64,000 nt of DNA from Bacillota bacterium (GCA_023443625.1 JAEZTQ010000093.1:1-64000), one strand, 5' to 3'. Shown: positions 24,909-35,244, counted from the first letter of the stretch. Made by a program: numbers and translations. Notes: a model not told the origin generated them from the sequence alone.

Positions 24909-27900
24909 TTATTTCGCTATCCAGTATCTTGGAGTGGTTAATACACCCATCTCCTGTAACTGATATTCATAGCTCCATTTATTATCCGTTGTTCGCCAAA
25001 TGTTCGGTCCATACCAGCTTTCAGAAGCGTCTGCATTATGTACCGCTCCAAAGGCATTAATTCGATTGCCAAAGATTTTAATACTTACTTTGTGCTTTCC
25101 TTGGCTAACCTTGCCACAGTTTAATACGTATGGTGCAAGAACGATATTACCTTTCTTCTCCCCATCCACAAATGCCTGTACCAGGGCTCCTCTATAATGA
25201 GAAGTTTCAATATGTAATTCTCCTTCCTCACACTCTAGATAGGTATGATAGGTTAAATTACCTGCATAGAAGGGAAGTCCCTGGTGTACAAAATTACCGT
25301 AGTGAATGACCTCTGGTAAAGCGATGATCTTCTTCTCTTTGCCCCTTACATCCACTCCAAAGCTTCCTAATAGATAACACCATTCCACATTGGTCTTTGG
25401 TCCAAAAGGAATATCCAAGATAATGATATTGGTTCCTTTTCTTAGAGTTGGTAATGCAAGGGTTTGTATTGCCTCATCCACGTACCATCCCGTGATATCA
25501 TTGGTCACAGCTTGATTGTTTACTGTAATTTGAACATTCTGAGGATTTTCCATCGCCAGTAGTGCATCTTTTACTTCAATCTCTGATTCTATGGTAAACT
25601 TTAAGTGCAATACATGGTTGATTTCTTCTTTGCTCTGGTTTGTCCAAGGTTGGGCCAAAGCCTCCATTCTTAATGGATATCCCAGCTTACGTCTAAATAA
25701 ATTATCGATCCTTAATAGCTCTTCCTGGGATTCATAAGCTTCGTCATCAAATGCATATTCCCCCATATCCAGCAAGAACACATTAGGTTCTTCTAAAGTG
25801 TAGGAATCAGGGCTAGGCAGATAAGATTTCATTCCTGATTTTTTAAATTCGCCCTTAAACTCATATTTTACTCCTGTTCCTCTTTTCTTTAAGGAAAGCA
25901 GTAAGCTGTCATGCTGGGAGCAATAATGCTCTATTATGGTCTTACCCTGTTCATAGGTTGCTTTTATCCCATGAATTTCTCCTGTTAAGGTATCATATGC
26001 CACAGGCTCCCATTCGCCTTCAATAGATATTCTCCATTTTTCTGTATGAGCAATATGCTCATTTTCCATCTTATTTACATGACAGATAAAGAGCCATCGA
26101 TCCTCTTTATCCTCTCTCATCTGATAGAAAAGGTTGTTGGCACGAACGCCTTCTTCCACATGCTTAATCTTCGTATGATCTTCTCCATCCACTGCTTCTA
26201 CTAGGATATCAACATCACGGTAGTCTTCTAAAGCATCTAGTATCTGAGAGTAGGAGTAGGGTACTTTTTTGCATCTATCTGCTAGTTCTAAGGCTCTGTT
26301 ACTTTCTTTTGCATCCACATACTTTGGAATATCACCTGCAAAGATTACCTGACCACCTTGATTAGCAAAAGCTTCTAATTTATCTAAGGTGCTTTCTCTG
26401 ATGGTATGGCATCCTGGTACCAGTACTACTTCGTAATTCATGGCACCCATGACAAACTTCTTCCCTTCACTCTTTGTCTTATCCTCTGCTAGTAAGGATT
26501 CGGAGATAAAGTCAAAATCAATGAGACCATAAAGGAGCCAATCAATGATTTTAGTGAAGTTTTCTTCTAATTCCTGCCTTATAACTGATGTTTGCTTTTG
26601 GTTGCCCCAATATAACCAGTAGGATTCAATGGGGTGGATGACACCCACACGTACATGGGGGTTACCTCGGGTTAAAGCTGTATTTAATCTAGCGAAATGA
26701 TCTTCTATATAGGAGTATTCCTTATACCAAGGGGATTGATATCCGATACTTGCAGGATAATCACGTTTTCCTTCTCCTTCCATGGATACCCAGGACAGAT
26801 GAGGAACGCGAACGGTAATTCCTAAGGCTGCCTGCCAATCTCCCGCAATCTTATGGTTTCTAAAATCAAAGGCCCAGCTGGTCACACCATATATCTCACT
26901 CATAACGCCCTCTCGCGCAAACTGATGGGCTACACTGGTAGCCTGCTTTGCTGTGGATAATTCTCTTCTATCACAAAGCATATCAATACCTGGAAGACCA
27001 AATTCCTTCATAGGTCTCATTGCTTCTCCCATAGTAAGGGTTTGAGAATAAAGGGTCCATTCACTCATCATATGTCCAGTCAGGTGAATCTCATGGTCCT
27101 CACACCACTTACCCACATTATCGCAAAATGCCTCAGAAAATCTCTCACATACATGGCAGTGATAGTGATAACGAATGCTGGACACTTCGCCTTTCTTCTC
27201 CCAGATTAATTCTGGCAGATGATCTAAGATGGAACTATTATATTCCGCCTTGAAAGTTGCATCAAAATCATCTGTAAAGGGAAGGATAATGGGCTTTCTC
27301 TCACTAGGTGTGCGAAGAACTTCTTTATGACTGGTCTGAGGCTCATCGGTAAAGAAGGAAGGGACACTAGTTCCAAAATCCTCTTTTAATTCCTCATAAT
27401 ATTTCTCATAGGTTGTTTCAATAAAACGATTAATGGCTGCTTTGTCTAAGGTATTTACATAAGCCTCATTATTAAACCAAGGGGTGGAACCAGAAATCTC
27501 TAAGTAAGCTTCCCAAATAGTCTCATCTACGGGGGTATCCTCCGCCACTCTATCATAAGAAATCAAATATCCCTCTTCATCCAGTATCACTCGATATTTG
27601 GCTAGATAGTTTTTATTTTTACTACGAATGGCCTTCGCAGCTGCCATATAGGCCTCTTCTTCTTCCTCTTCTTTATAGTCCGCTGGAACAAAAACCATAA
27701 ACCTGGAGCGATACTTTTCCTCTTTGGTTACAATGCCCCCAGCACTTCCGGAAGGCCATCTATCCTCGTCATATAACCAGCAAAGCATCTCTCTTTTCTT
27801 TGCTTCCTCATTACAGCTTTTTACTAATTTAAAGAACTCTTCTCCTAGATATTCTGTGTCCAGACCTACACGACAATGAATATGAAATCCACCCATTCCC

Positions 27901-28049
27901 ATCTCTTGCAACTGGCCAATCTGTCTTAATAATTGGTCTTCCTTCAGTTTACAATTCCATGCCCAAAAGGGGGTCCCACGATATTCGCTGGTAGGGTTTT
28001 GAAATAAGCTTTGCTCTAATTGATCTTTTTTTGACTTGTTATAAAGCAT
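24909..28049 (-). CDS. Large glycoside hydrolase, GH106 (alpha-L-rhamnosidase)-like
   Basis: A 1046-residue cytoplasmic protein without a signal peptide. Its N-terminus has the signature of GH106-type enzymes: GTPFWAWNCKL, MGGFHIHCRVGLDTEYL and MLCWLYDEDRWPSGSAGG. Later come the barrel segments VPSFFTDEP and HLTGHMMSEWTL, and a C-terminal galactose-binding-like beta domain. Characterised GH106 members release alpha-L-rhamnose, but much of this group is untested. It starts 11 bases inside the end of the response-regulator gene, so it is translationally linked to it, and it should act on the oligosaccharide imported by the ABC system upstream. Confidence 0.75.
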   Translation of the reverse strand: MLYNKSKKDQLEQSLFQNPTSEYRGTPFWAWNCKLKEDQLLRQIGQLQEMGMGGFHIHCRVGLDTEYLGEEFFKLVKSCNEEAKKREMLCWLYDEDRWPSGSAGGIVTKEEKYRSRFMVFVPADYKEEEEEEAYMAAAKAIRSKNKNYLAKYRVILDEEGYLISYDRVAEDTPVDETIWEAYLEISGSTPWFNNEAYVNTLDKAAINRFIETTYEKYYEELKEDFGTSVPSFFTDEPQTSHKEVLRTPSERKPIILPFTDDFDATFKAEYNSSILDHLPELIWEKKGEVSSIRYHYHCHVCERFSEAFCDNVGKWCEDHEIHLTGHMMSEWTLYSQTLTMGEAMRPMKEFGLPGIDMLCDRRELSTAKQATSVAHQFAREGVMSEIYGVTSWAFDFRNHKIAGDWQAALGITVRVPHLSWVSMEGEGKRDYPASIGYQSPWYKEYSYIEDHFARLNTALTRGNPHVRVGVIHPIESYWLYWGNQKQTSVIRQELEENFTKIIDWLLYGLIDFDFISESLLAEDKTKSEGKKFVMGAMNYEVVLVPGCHTIRESTLDKLEAFANQGGQVIFAGDIPKYVDAKESNRALELADRCKKVPYSYSQILDALEDYRDVDILVEAVDGEDHTKIKHVEEGVRANNLFYQMREDKEDRWLFICHVNKMENEHIAHTEKWRISIEGEWEPVAYDTLTGEIHGIKATYEQGKTIIEHYCSQHDSLLLSLKKRGTGVKYEFKGEFKKSGMKSYLPSPDSYTLEEPNVFLLDMGEYAFDDEAYESQEELLRIDNLFRRKLGYPLRMEALAQPWTNQSKEEINHVLHLKFTIESEIEVKDALLAMENPQNVQITVNNQAVTNDITGWYVDEAIQTLALPTLRKGTNIIILDIPFGPKTNVEWCYLLGSFGVDVRGKEKKIIALPEVIHYGNFVHQGLPFYAGNLTYHTYLECEEGELHIETSHYRGALVQAFVDGEKKGNIVLAPYVLNCGKVSQGKHKVSIKIFGNRINAFGAVHNADASESWYGPNIWRTTDNKWSYEYQLQEMGVLTTPRYWIAK

Positions 28050-29595
28050 ATTTGTTGCCTCCTTTGTGTCTACTACGGTATTCTGCCGGGGTGTAACCTG
28101 TTGTTTTTTTAAAAATCTTAAAGAAATACTTTGGGTTCATATAACCTATTTCACCAGAAATATGATCTATCGCTATATTGGTTTCTGATAAAAGTTTTTT
28201 TGCCTTTTCTATTCTAATTTTTGTGATGAATTCACTAAAGTTACCTTCCCCAATCTGTTTTAATTGACTGCTGCACTGGCTAGAGGAAATATAAAATTCA
28301 GAAGCTATTGTTTGCAATGTCATCTTCTTATTATAATTTTTGATGACGTACTCCTTAATCAGAGTGGTAAGGTTTGCCTCTACTTCAGTGGTATCGTCCC
28401 CAATTGCACGGATTATTCCTAGGGTATACTCAGTGATATCTTCTTCTATCTTCCTCATGTCATCACAAAATAAATATCTTTTTAAAAATACCTCCATAAT
28501 CTCATCAACATCTATTCCATTCTGTAATCCATATTGATTGATTTTCTCTACCAATGAGCGGCAAGTTTTCTCTATCATATCGAAGTTATGATTTTCCCTG
28601 TCAAACTTGGCAAAGAACTCTTTTAAGATAGCGCTTGCATTATTTGGATAGTATTTCAAACTTAAAAATATCTTATTAATCTCTTCTTCCTCATAAATAC
28701 ACTCTGCAGGAGGTTGATAGAATTTTTCATATAAGATTACTTTCTTGTCTGAAAGTTTTATGGATTTTAGCATTTTCTCTGCTACTTTATAGCTTTTATG
28801 AAGTAATGTAAAATCATCCAAAACCTTACTGATACAAAGGTAGGATTTCCCTTCGTTTTGTTTTTGCAGGTGTAGAGCAATATGCTCTGCCTTTATTTCC
28901 ATTTTGGATTTTAATTCTTCCTTATGAGTATACATAAGAAAAAACAGCTGATTTTTATCTAAAGAATTCCTAATCACTTTATAATTGATATCTGTCAAGA
29001 TGGAACTTCCCAATTCTTTTACTCTTTGAGCACTCTTTTCTTCCCTCGAATGGATCGTAATCAAAACTGCCGGATTAGAAGCATCATAGCCATGCTCAGC
29101 TAAATTATTACCATTAGTATTATCCCAGGGATTTAATATGGTTGATAAAAGACATTCATTTGCTTTTGTCTGGTCCAAAGAATCTGCCTTTTTTGACATA
29201 TCAGATATACTCTTTTGCTGCTCTACAAATTCTACAGCTTTTTTCAATTGCTTCTCTATCTCTTCTGTTGAAAATGGTTTTAGTACATAACCAATGGCTC
29301 TGCTCTCAATGGCTTTGCTCATATACTCAAAGTCTTTATAACTACTGACTACAATTACAGCTTTGTCCTTATATTGGGCACGAATTCTTTCTAAAAATTC
29401 CACACCATTCATTTTGCTCATCTTCATATCCGAAATAATAATATCTGGGTTTTTTTCCTCTATTAATTTTAGGCCTACTATTCCGTTTGGTGCTTCTCCA
29501 ACACAAGTTAGTTCCAACGAAGTTATACTACTTACTTTTTTCATTAATCCTTTTCGTATAATTACTTCATCATCTACAATGATATAGCTGTACAT
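28039..29595 (-). CDS. YesN-type response regulator, AraC family
   Basis: A 518-residue regulator. The receiver domain (1-120) has the phosphorylated Asp in IIISDMKMSKMNG and the signalling Lys in VLKPFS. A middle region of about 280 residues follows, then a C-terminal AraC/XylS pair of helix-turn-helices (TLQTIASEFYISSSQ and IGYMNPKYFFKIFKKTTG). It works with the kinase gene 17 bases upstream and probably activates the adjacent ABC-transporter and glycosidase genes. ATG 29595 is chosen for its spacing from AAAGGA; an ATG four codons earlier is too close. Confidence 0.92.
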   Translation of the reverse strand: MYSYIIVDDEVIIRKGLMKKVSSITSLELTCVGEAPNGIVGLKLIEEKNPDIIISDMKMSKMNGVEFLERIRAQYKDKAVIVVSSYKDFEYMSKAIESRAIGYVLKPFSTEEIEKQLKKAVEFVEQQKSISDMSKKADSLDQTKANECLLSTILNPWDNTNGNNLAEHGYDASNPAVLITIHSREEKSAQRVKELGSSILTDINYKVIRNSLDKNQLFFLMYTHKEELKSKMEIKAEHIALHLQKQNEGKSYLCISKVLDDFTLLHKSYKVAEKMLKSIKLSDKKVILYEKFYQPPAECIYEEEEINKIFLSLKYYPNNASAILKEFFAKFDRENHNFDMIEKTCRSLVEKINQYGLQNGIDVDEIMEVFLKRYLFCDDMRKIEEDITEYTLGIIRAIGDDTTEVEANLTTLIKEYVIKNYNKKMTLQTIASEFYISSSQCSSQLKQIGEGNFSEFITKIRIEKAKKLLSETNIAIDHISGEIGYMNPKYFFKIFKKTTGYTPAEYRSRHKGGNKYAL

Positions 29596-29612
29596 AAAAA
29601 GTTCCATCCTTT

Positions 29613-31379
29613 CTATGATTTAGCAGGTAAGCAAATCATGACTTTTACTCCATGCGGTTTGCTTTGATGTACCTCCAAGCCAAATGCATGGGAATAAAGC
29701 AGCTGAATTCTTTTATGGATATTTGAAATCCCAACACTCTTGTCACGCTTATCCTTGACGATTTCCTCCGAGTGATATAGATAATTTCTAAGTTGCGCAA
29801 GCTTTTCCTGACTTAATCCGATCCCATTATCCTCAATGGTGATTACTAAGGTATCTTCCATCTTTTGGGCTTTAAGTCTTATAACCCAAGGGGCTTCTAC
29901 ATCGATAAATCCATGCTCGATGGAATTTTCGATAATAGGTTGTAACATAAATTTTAATACTCTATACTCTAATAATTCCTCTTCTACTTCAATCTCAAGT
30001 TGAATTTTATTGTCAAATCTAATCTCTTGGATGGCAATATATTTCCTTATGTGGTCAATCTCTGCTTGAAGGGTTTCTTCATCATAATCATACTCAATGC
30101 TGTAGTGAAGCATATCTCCAAGGGATTTTGACATAACGGCTATATTTTTATTTTCTTCTAATTCTGCCAGACAATTAATATTCTCTAAGGTATTGAATAT
30201 AAAATGGGAATTGATTTGTGACATCAAACTTTGCATTTTTAGTTTTAAAAATTCAATCTCACTAATATATTTATCTTCAATTAATCGATTCATCTCTTGC
30301 ATCATTCTTTGATAGCAACGATAAAGTATTCCTACTTCATCCTCGCGCTTTAGGTATCTACTTCGGAATTCATTCTGATCAATAGAGGTTCTTGCCATAA
30401 TTCCTGATAACTTAACAATAGGTCGTATAATTGATACAAGAGTGATATAAGAAACAACGGTGATTAACAGAACACTTAATACAAGGATTCCAATCAAGGA
30501 TAGGGTATTACTCTTATGAAGCTCTCTATAAGGCTCCATGGATATTTCATTGATAACATACCAACGATTCATCATGGGCTTACTATAGAGAAAAACCTGC
30601 TTCCCATCATTATCCATAAGGATCCCTTTCTTGCTTGAAACAAGATCCTTTAACTGCTTTTGCTCTAATTGTTTTAGCATCTTGTTTCCATAGATAATAT
30701 TGCCCTTACCATCAGCAATATAGCTTTGATTCCAGGAACGATTATTAGCTATATTCTTAAAGAGATTATCATTACATACTACTGCGATCACACCAGTTAC
30801 ATCACCTGTTTGGTTAATAAAGCGTCTTGCTACTACAACCCTTTTTTCCGGTACTTTCATACTTATAGTATGGTACATCTCTATCACTTGGTAAGTTTCA
30901 CTTTTTTCCAGATTCTTGTACCAGTCTGTGTTTTTATAATCTATCTCTAATCCAAATTCATAGGTTTTATTATAGGAATAGGTATAACCACTAGTATTAA
31001 ATAAATATACTGCATCCACATATTCACTGTTAGCAATGAGATTATTCGTTATATAACTATATTTTCTATAGTTTTGTAGTCTGTCATAAGTAGTAATGTC
31101 TTTTTTCTTACTCTCTTGTTCACATATGGACAAAATACCGCTTTCTCCATCATACTGACTAAATATCAGGGAATTCAGAAGAGATTCTACTCTCTCAAGA
31201 TTATTTTCCACACTAATCTTGGTTTGATTTACCTCATTGATACTTTCCATGGTCACCTGGTTGTTGTAAAAGCTAGTATTCTTTTGCAGAGTAAAGAAAA
31301 ACATTATTAGTATTGGTACAATTGTGGTCAGGAGTAGGTACACCCATACTTTCAGACTCATGCTTTTCCATAATTTCAT
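29613..31379 (-). CDS. YesM-type sensor histidine kinase
   Basis: A 588-residue membrane kinase. It has a first helix near residues 10-30, a large extracellular Cache-like sensor to about 270, a second helix (LIGILVLSVLLITVVSYI), a HAMP segment, then the His_kinase domain with its phosphorylated His in SQINSHFIFNTLENI and an ATPase domain with ENSIEHGF and EDNGIGLS. This LytS/YesM type pairs with AraC-type regulators and senses extracellular sugars, often through a solute-binding protein. The ATG at 31379 has GAGGAGGTG upstream; the longer open frame does not. Confidence 0.92.
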   Translation of the reverse strand: MKLWKSMSLKVWVYLLLTTIVPILIMFFFTLQKNTSFYNNQVTMESINEVNQTKISVENNLERVESLLNSLIFSQYDGESGILSICEQESKKKDITTYDRLQNYRKYSYITNNLIANSEYVDAVYLFNTSGYTYSYNKTYEFGLEIDYKNTDWYKNLEKSETYQVIEMYHTISMKVPEKRVVVARRFINQTGDVTGVIAVVCNDNLFKNIANNRSWNQSYIADGKGNIIYGNKMLKQLEQKQLKDLVSSKKGILMDNDGKQVFLYSKPMMNRWYVINEISMEPYRELHKSNTLSLIGILVLSVLLITVVSYITLVSIIRPIVKLSGIMARTSIDQNEFRSRYLKREDEVGILYRCYQRMMQEMNRLIEDKYISEIEFLKLKMQSLMSQINSHFIFNTLENINCLAELEENKNIAVMSKSLGDMLHYSIEYDYDEETLQAEIDHIRKYIAIQEIRFDNKIQLEIEVEEELLEYRVLKFMLQPIIENSIEHGFIDVEAPWVIRLKAQKMEDTLVITIEDNGIGLSQEKLAQLRNYLYHSEEIVKDKRDKSVGISNIHKRIQLLYSHAFGLEVHQSKPHGVKVMICLPAKS

Positions 31380-31439
31380 CAGACGCACCTCCTCAACCAT
31401 TATAACAGCATACGAATAATCAAACAACCTACACCTAGC

Positions 31440-32279
31440 CTAGCCTTTTACTGCTCCAACAGTTAGTCCACCTACAAACTGCTTTTGTAAAAATCCATAG
31501 ATAATTAGGATTGGAATTGCACTTAAGAAACAAGCTGCAAATAACATATTCCATTGGGTAGCATTCTCCATATCACCAATAAAGTTAAGCATTACCAAAG
31601 GTAGGGTTTTTTGTTCTGGTGCGGATAAGAATAACATGGTAAAGAAGAAATCATTCCAAATGGGCACACCCTGGGTGATAATAATGGAAGCTAGTGCTGG
31701 TTTGGTTAATGGCATAACAATTCTAACATAGGTTTTAATGGTCCCTGCACCATCAATTCTCGCCGCTTCCTCCAAGCTAAAAGGTACACCAGATTTAATA
31801 AAACTAATGTACAAAAATATGGAGAAGGATAGAGAAGAGGTTGCATATAGGATAACAGGGGATGCCATGGTATTACTTAAACCCAAAGTTCTCATGATGT
31901 TATACATTGGGATAATAGACATTTGTGCTGATACAATCATACCCGCCATGAAAAACACCTGAAAGAAATTTCCAAGTTTTCCTTTTAATCTAGCAATAGC
32001 ATATCCTGCAATAGAACATGTTATTAACAAAATTATAATACTTAAGGAAGTCACGATTATGCTGTTTTTCAAGGATCTAAAATAGTACATCTTGCTATAA
32101 GCCATTTTATAGCTTTCTAAGCTGAATGTTTTGAATATTTCCAGATAGGAGGTAGTATCCTTTAAACCACGAAAGGAACCTGATAATGCAATTAAAATTG
32201 GAGATAAGTAAATAGCAAAGAAGATAAATATTCCTATTGTTGCTATAATCTCTATTCGTGTGCTTTTCTTCATTTTCAT
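31440..32279 (-). CDS. ABC sugar transporter permease (LplC/MsmG type)
   Basis: A 279-residue inner-membrane permease with six helices and the ATPase-contact loop EEAARIDGAGTIKTYVRIVMP. It forms the channel with the permease encoded just upstream; the genes overlap by one base (TAATG). No ATPase is encoded in the cluster, so a shared MsmK-type ATPase from elsewhere is expected, as in other carbohydrate uptake type 1 systems. Confidence 0.92.
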   Translation of the reverse strand: MKMKKSTRIEIIATIGIFIFFAIYLSPILIALSGSFRGLKDTTSYLEIFKTFSLESYKMAYSKMYYFRSLKNSIIVTSLSIIILLITCSIAGYAIARLKGKLGNFFQVFFMAGMIVSAQMSIIPMYNIMRTLGLSNTMASPVILYATSSLSFSIFLYISFIKSGVPFSLEEAARIDGAGTIKTYVRIVMPLTKPALASIIITQGVPIWNDFFFTMLFLSAPEQKTLPLVMLNFIGDMENATQWNMLFAACFLSAIPILIIYGFLQKQFVGGLTVGAVKG

Positions 32280-33154
32280 TAGGCTTCTAACTCCTTTCGT
32301 TTCATAATGAATAATACAATAACAGAAACTACTAATATTAATACAAAGGCTGCAGCTGCTAAGGCCTCTGCCATACCATATTGCCCTTCAATAAAGGCCA
32401 TCTTGTATACGGAATACATCAAGGTACTGGTTGAGCTTCCAGGACCACCACCAGTGAGAGCGAATATGTAATCAAAGGCTTTGAATCCTGAGATTAATCC
32501 TAACATAACATTTACTGTAATTGTGTTAGCCAACATAGGAATTTTAATGTGTCTTATAGTTCTGAATGCATTACATCCATCAATCTTTGCTGATTCAAGG
32601 ACTTCTTCCGGAATATTTTGAAGACCTGCAAGATAGATTAAAGTCATAGCACCCGATGCTTTCCACTTCTCAACAAAAGCTGTGGCAAAGAGCGCTGTGG
32701 AACTATTACCAAGGAGATTTGGTACATAATCGCTACCAAAGGCGCCAACCACTTCCGACATCATTCCATAATAAGGAGCATATACATAGCTCCAGATAAA
32801 GGCTACTACGATGGTACTAAATAGGGCTGGTATATAAAATACGGTTCTAAAGAAGCCCTTTGCCTTTAACTTCATGTTAAGTATCATGGCGATAATTAAG
32901 GCTTGCACATTCCCATAAATAACGGAGAATATTGCATATTTTACTGTATTACTTAATGAATTGGTTAAGGTCCCATCACGAAGTAGGTACTTAAAATTCT
33001 TGAATCCTATATAATCATAAGTTCCTACACCTTTCCAGTTTGTTAAGCCATAGTAAAATGACATTAATACGGGAAGTATCCAAAAAATCACATACATGAT
33101 CAGTGCAGGAGCGATGAATGCCAATAACACATTCCTTCTTTTATGGCCAAACAT
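32279..33154 (-). CDS. ABC sugar transporter permease (LplB/UgpA type)
   Basis: A 291-residue permease with six predicted helices and the loop EEVLESAKIDGCNAFRTIRH. The ATG at 33154 is preceded by GAAGGAGG; the frame is open nine codons further. It is the partner of the permease at 31440 and lies after the binding-protein gene, separated by a hairpin. Confidence 0.92.
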   Translation of the reverse strand: MFGHKRRNVLLAFIAPALIMYVIFWILPVLMSFYYGLTNWKGVGTYDYIGFKNFKYLLRDGTLTNSLSNTVKYAIFSVIYGNVQALIIAMILNMKLKAKGFFRTVFYIPALFSTIVVAFIWSYVYAPYYGMMSEVVGAFGSDYVPNLLGNSSTALFATAFVEKWKASGAMTLIYLAGLQNIPEEVLESAKIDGCNAFRTIRHIKIPMLANTITVNVMLGLISGFKAFDYIFALTGGGPGSSTSTLMYSVYKMAFIEGQYGMAEALAAAAFVLILVVSVIVLFIMKRKELEA

Positions 33155-33175
33155 AAGTTGTCCTCCTTCAAATAT

Positions 33176-33213
33176 GGGCATTTACAATAGGTATTCTCCT
33201 ATCGCAAATGCCC
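33176..33213 (-). promoter_or_regulatory. Intercistronic hairpin between binding protein and permease
   Basis: GGGCATTT (33176-33183) pairs with AAATGCCC (33206-33213), with an inner ATAGG/CCTAT. It has no T-run, so it probably stabilises the upstream mRNA or partly stops transcription, giving more binding protein than permease. Confidence 0.6.
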
Positions 33214-33236
33214 TACTTCTTACTTTACTCTATTGC

Positions 33237-34589
33237 TTAATTAGAAGTTAATTGTTCGAATTTGTCTTGCATTGCTTTTGTAACATCTTCAGCAGTAGCA
33301 CTACCAGCAATTACTTCTTGGAATTTAGTACATAAAACATCACTTACACCTTCTGGCCAAGCATTGTTAAGGTTATAGATGTTTTTATAATCTTTATATC
33401 TAAGTAAGTATTCGTTAATTAAATCTCTAGAGTCTTCAACACCTTCATAACAGGAGATGTTGTCGTTCTTCTCTACCCACTTATTAAATAGCTCTGTTCC
33501 TTCTGTGAACCATAATTCTAATACTTTATCAATTGCTTCTTGTTTATCAGAATTAGCACTAACAAAAAGACCATTGGATGGAGTTAAGTTGTAAACAAAT
33601 TCTTCACCTGCTGCATTAGAAGGAATACATAACATACCTTTTTCAAATTCTACAGCACCATTTTGTGTTAAAGCATCATAACCAAAGCTTCCGTCAAATA
33701 CCATAGCTGCTTTACCATCTAAGAATGCCTGACGGCTTTGTTCTTGGGAAAGTCCTAAGGAATTTTCAATTACATAACCTTGATCATAAAGATATTTGTA
33801 TTTTTCGATTGTATCTACCCACTGAGGATCTGTAAATTTAGTTTCGCCAGTATAAAGTTGATTATCAAAATTCATATTGTCAGCATAAATTGTAGATGCA
33901 CCAATCTGGTATGTACCAAACTGAATAACAAAGGATTGCTTATCACCCATGGTAATTGGTGTATAGCCTGCTGCTTTTAATTTAGCACAAGCATCTACAA
34001 ATTCATCCCAGTTTGCAGGAAGCGTACTGATACCAGCTGCTTCAAATGCATCTTTATTGTACCAAGTTGTTAAGAAGCTAAGTCCTAAAGGAATAGCATA
34101 AGCTTGGTCATCAAAAGCATAAGAATTAACGATATCTTCTCTGAATTTACCTAATTGAGAGAAATCACTCATGTTCCTTACATAGCCAGCATCCACTAAA
34201 GATTTTGCTTGTTGTCCTGCCCACCAAGTAAAGATGTCAGGGCCTTGTCCGCTAGCAAATTTCATCTTAACAGTTGACTTATATTGGTCAGTTGGAAGTT
34301 GTTCTACCTGAATATTAATATGTGGGTATTCCTTCTTAACTAACTCAGGAAGCCAATCCAAATAAAAGTCTTTGTCGTCTGTTGTAGGTCTTGTAGTTAC
34401 CATTAAAGATAAAGTAACTTCTTCTTCTGTTGTCTTAGCTGGTTCTTTTGTATCATCCTGAACAGTATCTGTTTTAGCTCCTGTGTCTTCGCTTTTATCT
34501 GCATTTGAATCAGATTTTGCACAAGCTGCTAGAGGTAATAGCATCATTGCCACAAGAAACAAACTAACTATTTTTTTAATTTTTTTCAT
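33237..34589 (-). CDS. ABC sugar transporter, substrate-binding lipoprotein
   Basis: A 450-residue family 1 extracellular solute-binding protein. The lipoprotein signal ends LPLAAC (Cys about 23) and an acidic, Thr-rich linker follows. Fold landmarks include GPDIFTWWAGQQ, YAIPLGLSFLTTWYNKDAFE and AMVFDGSFGYDAL. It captures the oligosaccharide for the two permeases downstream and may present it to the adjacent YesM-type sensor. GGAGGG precedes the ATG. Confidence 0.92.
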   Translation of the reverse strand: MKKIKKIVSLFLVAMMLLPLAACAKSDSNADKSEDTGAKTDTVQDDTKEPAKTTEEEVTLSLMVTTRPTTDDKDFYLDWLPELVKKEYPHINIQVEQLPTDQYKSTVKMKFASGQGPDIFTWWAGQQAKSLVDAGYVRNMSDFSQLGKFREDIVNSYAFDDQAYAIPLGLSFLTTWYNKDAFEAAGISTLPANWDEFVDACAKLKAAGYTPITMGDKQSFVIQFGTYQIGASTIYADNMNFDNQLYTGETKFTDPQWVDTIEKYKYLYDQGYVIENSLGLSQEQSRQAFLDGKAAMVFDGSFGYDALTQNGAVEFEKGMLCIPSNAAGEEFVYNLTPSNGLFVSANSDKQEAIDKVLELWFTEGTELFNKWVEKNDNISCYEGVEDSRDLINEYLLRYKDYKNIYNLNNAWPEGVSDVLCTKFQEVIAGSATAEDVTKAMQDKFEQLTSN

Positions 34590-34998
34590 GTTGTACCCTC
34601 CACATTTTATAATTTAGTTACACAAAAATTTCTGCAGTCATCTTTGTTATGATTAAATATTAACATAAAGAAAGTAACTTTTTTCACTTTTGTTAGTAAC
34701 TTTTTCAGTATTAAAAGTATAATAACTCTATATCTTTAATTATATTCACAAGATAGTATCCATAAATTTCAATCATTAATATAATATTTACAAACACCAA
34801 CAAACCTTTGATAGCTTCAGCTGTAATATCTGAAAAATATTTCCCTTCCCTAAAAACGAAGCTATTGCGATTACACACGCCATAGCCTCTTTACTAAGAT
34901 TAACAATGGATACGATAAGATTTATCAAAGATAAAACTACTGCAAATCTAAAAATGGAGTGTATCATCAACTAATACACTCCACCAACTTTATTTTTA
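34590..34998. other. Upstream region of the ABC operon
   Basis: About 410 AT-rich bases. It must contain the promoter of the long minus-strand cluster. Repeated AAAGTAACTTTTTTCACTTTTG-like words near 34668-34700 could be regulator sites. A 60-codon minus-strand ORF at 34788-34970 has no ribosome binding site and is not called. The hairpin at 34956 lies at its right end. Confidence 0.4.
34956..34982 (-). terminator. Hairpin terminator upstream of the ABC operon
   Basis: GGAGTGTAT (34956-34964) pairs with ATACACTCC (34974-34982). T-rich tracts follow on both strands (ATTTTTAG on minus). It lies just after the coding remnant at 34999 and probably ended that former gene or the subtilase transcript. 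Confidence 0.6.
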
Positions 34999-35209
34999 TT
35001 ATTGATTATACGATCCCTTTGATTGAACTAGCTTAGCCGTATAACGATTGCATGCTGCAGCATTACCGTTATTACTCTTTACAATTGACATTGCGTAGTT
35101 ATAAGACCCAGCTTCAATATGTATTATGCCGGAAATTCTAGGGGTTTTTCTATAGATACAACTTACTCTCAAATGATACCCCGTCCTATGGTTGGAGATA
35201 ATATTATCT
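34999..35209 (-). pseudogene. C-terminal coding remnant, unidentified
   Basis: On the minus strand a frame of about 69 codons ends at TAA 34999-35001. It has protein-like content (TGYHLRVSCIYRKTPRISG, then SYNYAMSIVKSNNGNAAACN) but no start codon and is closed upstream by two stops near 35210. A terminator-like hairpin follows it. I read it as the decayed end of a lost gene; the family is not recognised. Confidence 0.4.
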
Positions 35210-35244
35210 TATTATCCTAACTTCCTATTTACAATTTGCTTATA

